DNA of 64,000 nt from CAIVAT01 sp037137455. Lineage in GTDB: Bacteria > Bacteroidota > Bacteroidia > Bacteroidales > FEN-979. The notes under the pieces are model-generated. The model saw only the letters and a list, made by a program, of their open reading frames with translations. It searched no databases and was not told the DNA's origin. The translations under genes were made by a program, and so were the position numbers. The stretch lies in NCBI GenBank assembly GCA_037137455.1, contig JBAXKG010000007.1:1-64000 (forward strand). Direction: 5' to 3'. Positions 31,352-40,759 of the stretch are shown here, piece by piece; within the stretch, counting starts at the first letter, position 1; the number at the start of each line of letters is the position of its first letter.

Positions 31352-32647
31352 TCATTCCCAATCAAGGCTTTCAAGTATCGATATTAATTCAAATGGGCGG
31401 TAGGGTTTTGCAATATATTCGTCCATTCCGGCAGCTAAACATTTTTCACGGTCAGTAACCATCACATGGGCTGTTACCGCCACGATCTTTATTCTATTTG
31501 ACCCTGCTGTTTCCAATTCACGGATCACACGCGTTGCTTCAATCCCATCCATAATTGGCATAGCGATATCCATAAGGATCAGATCGTAATGAGAATTTTT
31601 AAATTTTTCAACCGCAATTTTTCCGTTTTCAGCAAGTTCAACGTGATGACCGGCACGCACGAGGCTTGTCATTGCAAATTTTTGATTTAAAAGATTGTCT
31701 TCAACAAGCAATATGGAAAGTGGTTTCAGTACTTTTTTTTGAGATATTCTTCCGAGCCGCTCATTGGCAAGCAGTTCATCATCTCCCTTTTCTAATAACA
31801 ATGAAAACCAAAAGTTCGATCCATGACCTTTTTCGCTTTGAACACCTATTTTCCCATTCATCATACGAGTGAGATTTTTGGAGATCGAAAGTCCTAAACC
31901 TGTTCCTTCAAATTGTTTGACCAACGGATTTTCCAATTGGGCAAAATCATTAAACAAGCTTACTTGTTCTTCAGGAGAGATGCCTATTCCGGTATCAATA
32001 ACTTCAAATTTCAATAATACGGATTCTGGATTCAAATTGGCACGATCTTTTAGATCGTCAGGAATAAATTCTCTGTTTTTATCGAAACTATTACTTTTAA
32101 GATCTATGGTTTCAACAGCTACCAAAACATGTCCTTGATTTGTGAATTTTATTGCATTATTAGTGAGGTTGATCAGTATCTGCTTTAATCTCACCGGATC
32201 ACCAATTACACAAGTTGGAACCGTTGATTGGATCTTTGAAAAAAGATCAATACCTTTTCCTTTTGCTTTAATTGATAAAAGTTTTATAACCTGATAAATC
32301 TCTTCCTGCAGGAAGAATGGCTTCTGGTCTAATTTCAACTGGCCTGCTTCAATTTTCGACAAATCCAGGATATCATTGATAATGGTGAGCAGGTTTACAC
32401 TGGAAATATTAATAATCTCCAAAAAATCGCGTTGCTCACTGGTAAGTTCTGTTTGGTTTAAAACATTATAAATGCCAATGATACTGTTCATTGGGGTCCT
32501 GATTTCGTGGCTCATATTTGCCAGAAACATGGTTTTTGATCTGTTGGCATTTTCTGCTTCCTGTTTTGCTTTTATAAGGGCATTGCGTACTTTTTCATGC
32601 TCTTCGATAGTAACAAAACCTTCTTTATTCCCTTGCAAGTCTTCCAT
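31352..32647 (-). CDS. soluble hybrid histidine kinase (HisKA, HATPase, receiver)
   Basis: 431 residues, no membrane segment and no recognisable sensor domain. HisKA with phospho-acceptor His47 in MSHEIRTPMN. HATPase with NLTNNAIKFT (N box), DTGIGIS (G1) and FEGTGLGLSIS (G2). C-terminal receiver with Asp360 in LILMDIAMPIMDG and Lys in YIAKPYRP. The start follows the upstream kinase stop with a single base between. Probably both kinases act in one relay; the partner may be the receiver protein at the start of the locus, about 20 kb away. It is the last gene of the exopolysaccharide locus. Confidence 0.93.
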   Translation of the reverse strand: MEDLQGNKEGFVTIEEHEKVRNALIKAKQEAENANRSKTMFLANMSHEIRTPMNSIIGIYNVLNQTELTSEQRDFLEIINISSVNLLTIINDILDLSKIEAGQLKLDQKPFFLQEEIYQVIKLLSIKAKGKGIDLFSKIQSTVPTCVIGDPVRLKQILINLTNNAIKFTNQGHVLVAVETIDLKSNSFDKNREFIPDDLKDRANLNPESVLLKFEVIDTGIGISPEEQVSLFNDFAQLENPLVKQFEGTGLGLSISKNLTRMMNGKIGVQSEKGHGSNFWFSLLLEKGDDELLANERLGRISQKKVLKPLSILLVEDNLLNQKFAMTSLVRAGHHVELAENGKIAVEKFKNSHYDLILMDIAMPIMDGIEATRVIRELETAGSNRIKIVAVTAHVMVTDREKCLAAGMDEYIAKPYRPFELISILESLDWE

Positions 32648-32648
32648 T

Positions 32649-34061
32649 TTATAATTTATTCAATTGATTTTTAATGATAGAGTACAATTCCTGCTGGTTG
32701 ATTGGTTTGGATATATAGTCATCAAATCCGGCTTCAAGAAGCTTTTCTTTATCCCCGGCCATGGCATAAGCCGTTTGTGCTACGAAAGGGATTACCTTAT
32801 ATTCCTTCCATTTTTTTCTTATTTCCTGCATCAAACGGATTCCGTCCCATGGAGGAGGAAGGTTTATATCAAAAAGCATAATGTCGAAGATTTTTCCATC
32901 CTTGTAAGTTTGCTCCATTATTTTCATTGTTTCATCCCCATTGATTGATGTCACAACGTTACCAAGTGATTTTGTCATCTCGTACAGTACAATTTTGTTC
33001 ATAAGGTCATCTTCGACAATGAAAATTTCGAGGCCTTGTAATGTTTTGAATTTTTGTTTTCGCGATGGTTCTTTTTTAAACTGATCATCTGTGCTTGCTT
33101 TTTCGGGAGGGAAAAAGATGGTGACAGTTGTGCCGATCCCTTTAGCAGATTCGATATCAATTCGCCCCCGCATCAATTCCACAAGGCTTTTTGCCAGTGG
33201 CAATCCCAAGCCTGCACCTTGCGACTCATTAGAATATCCAAGGCTTTCCTGCCTGAATGGATCGAATATTACTGGCAGATAAGAAGGGTCAATACCTGTA
33301 CCCGTATCTTTTACCCTGATACAGATCTCATCCTTTTCTTTAATAAATTCAGTCGAAACATTTATAAACCCATTTTGTGTAAATTTTATTGCATTTTCAA
33401 CAATAGCGCTGATAACTTTAGTCAACCCTTTTTCATCGACATATGCAGAAGGAACCTCATTGGTCTTTAAATTCAATTTCAGTTTTTGCTCGTTGGCTTT
33501 GAATATATATAACTGGGTTGCATTCGCCACGATAGTATTTATATCGCATGGTTTTAACATTACCTGCATATCGTTTGCCTCAAGTTTGCTGATATCAATG
33601 ATATTGTTCAGCAAATGAAGCAACCTGTCACCACTTTCTGAAATAGCCCTTGCGTAATCAAATAATTCCTTGTTCTCAATCAATGATATTTCAGCTTCAA
33701 GCAAGCTTGAAAAACCTATGATGTTGTTTAACGGAGTACGGATTTCATGACTGATATTCGAAAGAAATGCATTCTTCATAAAGTTTGATTCCTCCGACCG
33801 TTTCAAAGCCCGTTTTAGGGTGAAATCAACTTTTTCGTCCGCTTCGTAGTCCTCCTTAATTGATCGTATTCTCTCCTGAACTGTCGTTTCAATCGATTCT
33901 TTAAGTTCTTCAATATGGGTAATTGTTTTATCAAGCTCGGCGCTCTTAGTTGCTAATAAATCAGATACTTGTCGATTTTTTTTGATGAATATAAAAACAA
34001 ACGCCAGGCAAACGAAAAGTGCAAGAAGTAAAATAGATAATAAGATAATTGTACTTTGCAT
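32649..34061 (-). CDS. membrane hybrid histidine kinase with receiver
   Basis: 470 residues. One N-terminal transmembrane helix (about 4-26), then a coiled coil (about 30-90), HisKA with His105 in ISHEIRTPLN, and HATPase with VENAIKFT, DTGTGIDP and QGAGLGLPLAKS. The C-terminal receiver has Asp398 in IMLFDINLPPPWDG, with a two-Pro insertion compared with the usual loop, and Lys in YISKPINQ. There is no periplasmic sensing domain, so input probably comes through the membrane helix, the coiled coil or partner proteins. It lies directly after the methyltransferase gene (8-base gap). Confidence 0.93.
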   Translation of the reverse strand: MQSTIILLSILLLALFVCLAFVFIFIKKNRQVSDLLATKSAELDKTITHIEELKESIETTVQERIRSIKEDYEADEKVDFTLKRALKRSEESNFMKNAFLSNISHEIRTPLNNIIGFSSLLEAEISLIENKELFDYARAISESGDRLLHLLNNIIDISKLEANDMQVMLKPCDINTIVANATQLYIFKANEQKLKLNLKTNEVPSAYVDEKGLTKVISAIVENAIKFTQNGFINVSTEFIKEKDEICIRVKDTGTGIDPSYLPVIFDPFRQESLGYSNESQGAGLGLPLAKSLVELMRGRIDIESAKGIGTTVTIFFPPEKASTDDQFKKEPSRKQKFKTLQGLEIFIVEDDLMNKIVLYEMTKSLGNVVTSINGDETMKIMEQTYKDGKIFDIMLFDINLPPPWDGIRLMQEIRKKWKEYKVIPFVAQTAYAMAGDKEKLLEAGFDDYISKPINQQELYSIIKNQLNKL

Positions 34062-34069
34062 GCGGTTAG

Positions 34070-34876
34070 CTATTTATAAACAACATATAAATCTTCGTCA
34101 GGATTAATTGCATATTGATGAATATTGTCTAACCATTTTTCTTTTGTCGGATTAAATATTTTTACAATAAAACCACCCTTTTCAAGACGGCTTTTATAAT
34201 CCTGTCCATAAATTCGTACGTGATCAAACTGGCCAAAAACACGTTCCCGGGTCTCCGGATCAATTGCTGTCGGATCTTCAAAAGTTTTTTCTAATATTTT
34301 AGAAATCGGAACTTGCAGAATAGCCCATCCACCAGGTTTCAGTACACGGTAAAGTTCTCTGATAGCTAATGCATCATCAAGTATATGTTCAAGTACATGA
34401 TTACAAATGATAACATCGAATGTTTCATCATCATAAGGGATGAATGTGATATCCAAAAGGTTGGTTTGACGCGCATAATAATAGCCTTCAAGATATTTTA
34501 CACCCGGAACGTAGTTGACATTGGAAATAGAATCAAGTAATGCCCGTAAGCAACCTTCGGGGGCCACGTGAAATAATGTTACCGGTGAGGTGAAAATAGT
34601 CGACTTCTCATGAAGGTAAAGATATACAAGTCTGTCTCTGTCTAATGAGTAGCAACGAGGGCAAACATTGTTTTGCCTGTATCCGGCTCCAACAATCTGT
34701 TTCTCATAGAGTACAGGAAGATCCGATCCGCCAGGTAAGAACTTGCGAAATGATCTCTTGCAATAGGGACAATAATAGGAGTCACCGGAGTAAAAGAATC
34801 CACTGATTTTTTGATAACCACCCCTCAACTTCCTGCCAAGCCAAAAAGGTATCAGATTTTTTAATGCACTTTTCAT
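34070..34876 (-). CDS. SAM-dependent methyltransferase with a zinc-ribbon-like N-terminus
   Basis: 268 residues. Paired cysteines CPYC (about 36-39) and CPRC (about 72-75) suggest a metal ribbon. The methyltransferase core follows: FHVAPEGCLRALLDS, DITFIPYDDETFDVIICNHVLEHILDDALAIRELYRVLKPGGWAILQVP, a Methyltransf_11-type fold. Within a polysaccharide locus it may methylate a sugar or a polymer end, but the acceptor is unknown. It is flanked by close neighbours on both sides (8 and 11 bases). Confidence 0.82.
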   Translation of the reverse strand: MKSALKNLIPFWLGRKLRGGYQKISGFFYSGDSYYCPYCKRSFRKFLPGGSDLPVLYEKQIVGAGYRQNNVCPRCYSLDRDRLVYLYLHEKSTIFTSPVTLFHVAPEGCLRALLDSISNVNYVPGVKYLEGYYYARQTNLLDITFIPYDDETFDVIICNHVLEHILDDALAIRELYRVLKPGGWAILQVPISKILEKTFEDPTAIDPETRERVFGQFDHVRIYGQDYKSRLEKGGFIVKIFNPTKEKWLDNIHQYAINPDEDLYVVYK

Positions 34877-34887
34877 AGCATTGAATT

Positions 34888-36582
34888 TTAATGGTTTATC
34901 TTTATTAGTTTTGCGGTATGTGAAATTGTACCGGATTGAACAGAAAGTGTATATATTCCCGGAATTAAAAAATCTCCCCTGACGACAAATTTAAACTTTC
35001 CGGGCAGCATTTTTCCAGATTTTTTTGTTAATATATTTTTTCCTTCACAATTAGCTATGCTTATCGTAATTTCTGACTGTTTTAATAGTACATACGATAT
35101 GTTGAAATCACTATAAGAAGGATTGGGGAAGACCTTCAGCATTAATTCTTCGGAATTTTCATATTCTATTACATTGAGCAACGATGAATCCTGGCATTCG
35201 AACGCTCCGATGTCAAAAAACGAAGCAAACGGACGTACCCTGTTTGATAAATCGAAATTAAGATTAAACCCTTCAATAGCTGAAGCGCTATTTACAGCCG
35301 GTGAGCTACGTTTTAAATCATAGTTTCCTTCAGAATGGTTGACAAAATCAACAGAAAAAATATCCAATGTTTTGATATTATTTGAAATAGTTATCTGTAT
35401 CGATGGTGAACCCAGGTTGATATAGGCATTTTCGCCCTCTGAAGGAAAAGAGCCGGGGTTTACAATGATGTTGTTTGAAATGAAGTTCTTTGTGCTTTGG
35501 GTGTCATCAAACCGTATTCCATAGCTTTTTGGCGAGATGATCGTATTGAACAGGATTATATTTGTATTTGCCGGAGAAGTATATTCTGCCCCGATATATA
35601 TTCCATACTTCAGGTAGGGAGAATAATTTTGGTCTGGTTTAAAGGTTGATCCCGCGTTAACTATTAAGTTGTTATAAATTTTTTGGATTCCCAGGGAAAT
35701 TACTTCTATGCCATCGCCTTTCCCATCTTTAATGGTGTTGTTAAATATATTGCCCTGTGTTCCGCCCCCGACCATAATTCCCGACATTTGATAATAATAT
35801 TCCGACTTGCTGTCACTCAAAATCACGTTGTCATAAATGTAACATCCTGAATCTGCCGAACTAACCTGGATGCCATCCCATCCGGTTTCCTGAACCACGT
35901 TGTTATAAATTTCGATGCCCCGCAAAAGGTGAGGCAGAACAGTTGTATCTGTACTACCGCAACTTATCGTCTGCCCTTTGTACTTTGAACTGCCCAGATA
36001 CATTCCTTCATACATGATATCATGAATAAAGGTATCGTGGATTTTTAAATTTCTAAGGGTGAATTTTTCACGGGTCGATGTAAACTGGCAGTTTGGATCA
36101 GTTTTGGCAATTATTCCACTTTGGCCTGTGTTGCTGATTTCCACCCTTTCGATCTCAATATCTGTACTTAAACCGTCTACTGAAAGACCAACCCCCGCCG
36201 GGCTATCAACTAATATCCCGTACTGCAATGCATCAACTCCCGCACCAGAGAATTTAAGGTAGGAGCAGGAATCAAATTTAACGCCATAAATAGAACTTTC
36301 AAGAATCGAAACCAATCCATCGGTATTTTGAATGACTATGGGGTTTAATTTTGTACCATGCAGGTACGTTACAAGCAAAAAGAATTTTTGTCCTTTTTGC
36401 AGACAGATCGTATCACCTGGTCTGACACCGGATGCATTTGTTTGGCCATTGATAATAGTTACTGTTGAATCGAATTGGAATTTGCAATTCCTGGTCTGAG
36501 TAAACCCGGTACAGGCAGTCATCATCAGTACGATACCCGTTGAAATCGTTATAAATGTTCGGAAAATGAACATATTTATCAT
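34888..36582 (-). CDS. right-handed parallel beta-helix protein with T9SS sorting domain
   Basis: 564 residues. The signal ends in TACTGFTQ; the Cys could be a lipobox, which would be odd in a T9SS cargo. About 110-430 carries repeated beta-helix rungs (IEIYNNVVQETGWDGIQVSSADSG, IYDNVILSDS, IFNNTIKDGKGDGIEVIS, IYNNLIVNAG), as in polysaccharide lyases and epimerases. The C-terminus (about 480-564, VFPNPSYSDFNISY ... GIYTLSV) is a type-A sorting domain. In this locus a role in trimming or modifying the secreted polymer is plausible. No catalytic residues can be assigned. Confidence 0.82.
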   Translation of the reverse strand: MINMFIFRTFITISTGIVLMMTACTGFTQTRNCKFQFDSTVTIINGQTNASGVRPGDTICLQKGQKFFLLVTYLHGTKLNPIVIQNTDGLVSILESSIYGVKFDSCSYLKFSGAGVDALQYGILVDSPAGVGLSVDGLSTDIEIERVEISNTGQSGIIAKTDPNCQFTSTREKFTLRNLKIHDTFIHDIMYEGMYLGSSKYKGQTISCGSTDTTVLPHLLRGIEIYNNVVQETGWDGIQVSSADSGCYIYDNVILSDSKSEYYYQMSGIMVGGGTQGNIFNNTIKDGKGDGIEVISLGIQKIYNNLIVNAGSTFKPDQNYSPYLKYGIYIGAEYTSPANTNIILFNTIISPKSYGIRFDDTQSTKNFISNNIIVNPGSFPSEGENAYINLGSPSIQITISNNIKTLDIFSVDFVNHSEGNYDLKRSSPAVNSASAIEGFNLNFDLSNRVRPFASFFDIGAFECQDSSLLNVIEYENSEELMLKVFPNPSYSDFNISYVLLKQSEITISIANCEGKNILTKKSGKMLPGKFKFVVRGDFLIPGIYTLSVQSGTISHTAKLIKINH

Positions 36583-36592
36583 ATTGCTTCAG

Positions 36593-37774
36593 TTATCCTC
36601 TTTTCGCACGTTCCCAATTAACAGATTGTTGTTTTTTTATATATCTGAAAAAGCCCAGATAGACTGCAAGGTTCATAATAAAGAAATAATATGGAACGTA
36701 AAATATTTTAATCTTAATTTTTCTTTCTTCAAGGTACCACCCCAATATAGTAATGGTATAAAAAAGAATTTGTCCCCAGAAAAACCATGTATAAATATTT
36801 GAAAAATCAAAGATGCCGGTTAAAAACGAGATAGCCAGATTGCACAAAAAAATAATTGGCAAACCTAAAGGAGCAAGTGTCCAACGCAACACGCGATGTG
36901 AGATATACTGAAATGAAAGAATACCGTATTTGAAAGGATTCAGCAGCTCTTTTAGCCTGATTATTGACTGGATACCTCCTGCTGAGATTCTTATTTTACG
37001 CTTTAGTTCTTCTTTTACGTTGGCAGAAGGATTTTCGATGGCATAAGCTTCAGGGTCATATTGTATTATATATCCCTGTTCGGCAATTCGAAGGGAGATA
37101 ATAAAGTCGTCAAGTAAAGTGTCTTTTTCAATCGGACTAAACAGTTCAGTTCGTAGGGCAAATAATTCTCCTGCGGCGCCCACTACTGAGTACAACCGGG
37201 CATCCAACTGTTTCAGTTTCGACTCATACTTCCAGTAAATGCCCTCAGTGGCCGCGGAAGTGTTTTTTAAGAAAATACGTTTTTCCCCTGAAACGCAACC
37301 AACCTTAGGATTTCTGAAGAGTTTGACAATCCGGCGAATGGATTCACTTCCGAGCATAGTATTCCCATCCGAAAAAATCACAACCGGTGTCTTAACGAAT
37401 TTCATCCCACGGTTCATTGCAGCAATTTTACCGGCACGTTCAGGTTGATGATAAACTTCAACCCCTTCGTATTTGCGCAATAAATCAGGTGTTCCGTCAT
37501 CTGATCCATCGGTAATCCAAACGTACCTGACTTTTTCCTTCGGATAATCCAATGAAAAGGAATTTTTAAGTTTCAGATCAACAAAATCTTTTTCGTTAAA
37601 GGCTGTAACAAATAAAGTCACTTCTGGCTCATAATCTTCTATTTCCACCATGATATCTTTTTTTGCAAACATCTCCTTCATTTTAACCAGGAGAAGCAGT
37701 AAAATGCCATATCCGATATATGAATAAAAAACCAACAGCAGAAAAGTCCAAAAAATAATTTTTAGTGTGACCAT
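36593..37774 (-). CDS. membrane glycosyltransferase family 2
   Basis: 393 residues. One N-terminal transmembrane helix (about 5-30) and a cluster of helices at 305-385 frame a GT2 domain: VTLFVTAFNEKDFV, VWITDGSDDGTPDLL, VIFSDGNTML (acidic metal-binding area), DTLLDDFIISLRIAEQGY and KRKIRISAGGIQSI (acceptor area). The architecture resembles hyaluronan/cellulose-synthase-like processive enzymes, but processivity is unproven. It is separated by 2 bases from the glycosyltransferase-acyltransferase gene upstream. Confidence 0.88.
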   Translation of the reverse strand: MVTLKIIFWTFLLLVFYSYIGYGILLLLLVKMKEMFAKKDIMVEIEDYEPEVTLFVTAFNEKDFVDLKLKNSFSLDYPKEKVRYVWITDGSDDGTPDLLRKYEGVEVYHQPERAGKIAAMNRGMKFVKTPVVIFSDGNTMLGSESIRRIVKLFRNPKVGCVSGEKRIFLKNTSAATEGIYWKYESKLKQLDARLYSVVGAAGELFALRTELFSPIEKDTLLDDFIISLRIAEQGYIIQYDPEAYAIENPSANVKEELKRKIRISAGGIQSIIRLKELLNPFKYGILSFQYISHRVLRWTLAPLGLPIIFLCNLAISFLTGIFDFSNIYTWFFWGQILFYTITILGWYLEERKIKIKIFYVPYYFFIMNLAVYLGFFRYIKKQQSVNWERAKRG

Positions 37775-37776
37775 CG

Positions 37777-39600
37777 TTATTTCCTTTCCCAGGCTTTAGT
37801 TTCTGCATTATATTGCTTTAACAGTTTGGCAGGGTTACCACCAACGATGGAGTATGGTGGTACGCTTTTCGTAACGATGCTGCCTGCAGCTATTACTGAA
37901 TGTTTTCCGATTCTCACTCCGGCAACAATAACTGCATTTGCGCCAATCCAAACCTCGTCCTCGACCACTATTTCAGCCATGGTTGTTTTTTGTTTGCTTG
38001 GAGGAATATCAATATCTTCATATCCATGATTTAACCCTGAAAGCACAATATTTTGGGCAAACATAATATCATTCCCAATTGTTACCGGCCCAATTATCAC
38101 GTTGCTCATTCCGATTCGTGTACGGTCGCCAATAATTACATGGCCGACGCCATTATTTATCGTTGAAAAATCCTCAATGGTCGAATCATTTCCGATTCTG
38201 AAATCATTAAATGGGAAAACATCCATCCTCGTTCGCCGGCGTATTGTTGAATGCTTTCCCTTTTTATGCTTGATTGGGTTTATAAACAACTTTACCCAAA
38301 GCCTGGGGCGTGCCTGATTATTTGGAATGAGCATCCAGAGCAGGAATTTTTTAATTCTGGGATTTGACTTGAGTTTTGAAAGTAATGACCCTGAATTTTG
38401 CTCTTTAGGTTGGGGAGAGCTGCTTTTAACGAGTTCCATTGCTGAGTATATTTCATTGGCATTGGCTTCCCAGGTATGCCCGCGGGCAAATTTCTCACGC
38501 GATTTGGCTAGTTCAGGCGTGTTTTCTTTCATAGCACGTTCGACCAGCGACAAATATTCTTCCTTTGTATTTGCCAGGTAGGTGAAGTCTTCAAATACCT
38601 GCATTGCCTCTGTCCTGGTTGCAACAACAGGCTTACCCATTGAAAGGTATTCATCAATTTTCCGGGGATAATTCCCGATTGTTACTTCATTAAGAATCTG
38701 CGGGTTGATAGCAACGTCAAATGTAGATAAGTACAAGGGCAATTCTGACGGTTTTTTACTTCCAAGAAAATGGACGTTGCTCAACTGATGCAGTTCGCTA
38801 TTTTTAAAGTTATCATCTTCTGGTCCAACAAGAACGATTGACCATTCGGGGCGCTGTTTTGCAAGGTGAGTAATAATTTCAATATCCAACCGAAGGGTAA
38901 AAAGAGCACCGATATAGCCAATAACAGGCTTTTTAATTTTCTGAATATCTTCAGGAACTGATTCGATCAGGTTCATATCGAAGGCACTCACATCGCAGCC
39001 CTGGCCTACATAATAGGATTGGGGGTTGAACTTTTTGAGGTACTTTGCCAGATAAACAGAATTGGCAACGGCGAGATCGGATTTACGGATTAGTTCAGCC
39101 TCAATTCGTATACCCTGAGTCTTCCACCAATCAACAGCAATCATATTATCGCGTGAATAATAGATATACATATCCGGTCTTAAATATTCTTTCAGATAAA
39201 AACTTCTGAACATATCGCTGTCATTGAAAATAATGAAATTTTTGAATCCGAGTTTCTCAATGGCCCATGAAATTTGCTTTGCGAATCGCTTGTTATTTAT
39301 TTTGTTAAAGAAATCGAATAAAGAATTATAAGGAATCTGACTAATTGATTCAAGCATAGTTCTTGGATAAAAACTCCATAAATTATCCTGAATTTTTATC
39401 AGATTTTCCAGTTCCCCTTTGAGCATTTTTTTCCTTTTATGCAGTTTCGGGTCGTTTCGCTCTCTGTAAGCTGTTAACCGGTCCATAGGGTAGTTCACGT
39501 AAAGAACCCGATTATGTTTTGCAAATTCAAGAGCAAGATTGATGCAGTTGCTTCCAATGTCACTATCAAAAGCCTGTAACCCGGTTATTACAATATCCAT
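37777..39600 (-). CDS. glycosyltransferase fused to a left-handed beta-helix acyltransferase
   Basis: 607 residues from the ATG at 39600 (MDIVITGLQAFDSDIG); a frame extension to 39702 would overlap the previous gene by 80 bases. The first about 370 residues are a GT-B-type glycosyltransferase with VIGYIGALFTLRLDIEII and KIDEYLSMGKPVVATRTEAM. After a linker, about 405-600 is a hexapeptide-repeat acyltransferase: VIIGDRTRIGMSNVIIGPVTIGND, NHGYEDIDIP, VVEDEVWIGANAVIVAGVRIGKHSVIAAGSIVTKSVPPYSIVGGNPAK. The family usually acetylates sugars. Fusion suggests transfer and O-acetylation of the same residue. Confidence 0.87.
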   Translation of the reverse strand: MDIVITGLQAFDSDIGSNCINLALEFAKHNRVLYVNYPMDRLTAYRERNDPKLHKRKKMLKGELENLIKIQDNLWSFYPRTMLESISQIPYNSLFDFFNKINNKRFAKQISWAIEKLGFKNFIIFNDSDMFRSFYLKEYLRPDMYIYYSRDNMIAVDWWKTQGIRIEAELIRKSDLAVANSVYLAKYLKKFNPQSYYVGQGCDVSAFDMNLIESVPEDIQKIKKPVIGYIGALFTLRLDIEIITHLAKQRPEWSIVLVGPEDDNFKNSELHQLSNVHFLGSKKPSELPLYLSTFDVAINPQILNEVTIGNYPRKIDEYLSMGKPVVATRTEAMQVFEDFTYLANTKEEYLSLVERAMKENTPELAKSREKFARGHTWEANANEIYSAMELVKSSSPQPKEQNSGSLLSKLKSNPRIKKFLLWMLIPNNQARPRLWVKLFINPIKHKKGKHSTIRRRTRMDVFPFNDFRIGNDSTIEDFSTINNGVGHVIIGDRTRIGMSNVIIGPVTIGNDIMFAQNIVLSGLNHGYEDIDIPPSKQKTTMAEIVVEDEVWIGANAVIVAGVRIGKHSVIAAGSIVTKSVPPYSIVGGNPAKLLKQYNAETKAWERK

Positions 39601-39622
39601 ATTATCTGATTTTTCAATTATA

Positions 39623-40759
39623 TCATTTTTTTTCAACTTCCAGATAAAGGTTGAGCACGTTTTCAGCCATAGTTTTCCATGAAAACCTGCGTGCGTTCTC
39701 AAATCCTTTCAAAATAAGTGTGTCGCAAAGAGATTTGTCTGAAAGAAGTCTTTTCATGGAAGCAGTTATCTCTTCGGGTTTAAATGGGTCAATGAATAAT
39801 GCCGCCTCTCCGCCGACCTCTGGCATGGAACTCGTGTTAGATGTTATTACAGGAATCCCACAGGCCATTGCCTCCAGCATGGGGATGCCAAAACTTTCGC
39901 GAAGTGAAGGATAGAGGAAAATCGTACTCAGTGAATACAATGCAGGCAATTCATTATTGGGCACATAACCTGTGAGTTTAATGTAATCATTCAGGGCCGT
40001 ATCACCTATTTCGCTGATGATTTTATTTAGCTCATTCCGATCAAAATCAAGCATGACCAGGGGAATTTTTTCTTCTGAGGAATTGAGAAAAAGTGAAAGC
40101 GCTTTAAGTACTCCGGGCGTATTCTTTTTAGGATCGGTGTTGCCAAAGAAGAAGAAAAATTTATCTGGCAGATTATACTTGGTTTTTATCTGGCTCAGAT
40201 ATTCTTTATCGGAAATTGGTTTGAAATGTTCACTAACACCATTATATATTGCTTTCAGCTTTTGATCATCCACATGAAAAAAATCACCAATACGTTTTTT
40301 TTCAAACTCGGAAACAGTAATGATCCTGGCGCTTTTTCGAACAACTTGTGGAACGACAAATCTTCGGTACATGTTGCCGAATTTCTGATAAGGAGTGAAT
40401 CCTTTTTTCAAAACACTCAGGCTTTCCATGTAAATTATGTCGTGTAATGTGATAATAAGTGGAACAGAAGTGAAAACAGGAGCTGTATTGCTGGTACAAT
40501 GCAGGATATCGCAGTTGGCTTTTTTTGCGGCAGCAGGCAGGTTAATCTGCTCCCAAATGGGATAAGGCGCCTCGGCCACCTCCACAATATTGAAATTTGG
40601 AGTACTGTCGAGACAACGGTCGACATCATTTTTCACAAAAACGAAAAATTCATTTGTTTTATCAATTTTCTGCAGGTTTCTGATTAATTCCAGGGCAACC
40701 ATATCCATTCCATGTTTTTTTTGACGGAAAAGCCGTTGACCTTCAATTCCAATTTTCAT
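39623..40759 (-). CDS. glycosyltransferase family 4
   Basis: 378 residues, GT-B fold. The N-terminal domain opens with IGIEGQRLFRQKKHGMDMVALEL; the C-terminal domain carries FFFFGNTDPKKNTPGVLKAL and the donor-site block YPSLRESFGIPMLEAMACGIPVITSNTSSMPEVGGEAALFIDP with the EX7E-type acidic pair. It probably adds a hexose or mannose to the lipid-linked repeat unit. Start overlaps the previous gene's stop by 4 bases. Confidence 0.92.
   Translation of the reverse strand: MKIGIEGQRLFRQKKHGMDMVALELIRNLQKIDKTNEFFVFVKNDVDRCLDSTPNFNIVEVAEAPYPIWEQINLPAAAKKANCDILHCTSNTAPVFTSVPLIITLHDIIYMESLSVLKKGFTPYQKFGNMYRRFVVPQVVRKSARIITVSEFEKKRIGDFFHVDDQKLKAIYNGVSEHFKPISDKEYLSQIKTKYNLPDKFFFFFGNTDPKKNTPGVLKALSLFLNSSEEKIPLVMLDFDRNELNKIISEIGDTALNDYIKLTGYVPNNELPALYSLSTIFLYPSLRESFGIPMLEAMACGIPVITSNTSSMPEVGGEAALFIDPFKPEEITASMKRLLSDKSLCDTLILKGFENARRFSWKTMAENVLNLYLEVEKK

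Noticed and set aside
39601..39702. Upstream extension of the glycosyltransferase-acyltransferase gene
   Set aside because: It overlaps the GT4 gene by 80 bases; the family start MDIVITGLQAFDSDIG lies at 39600.
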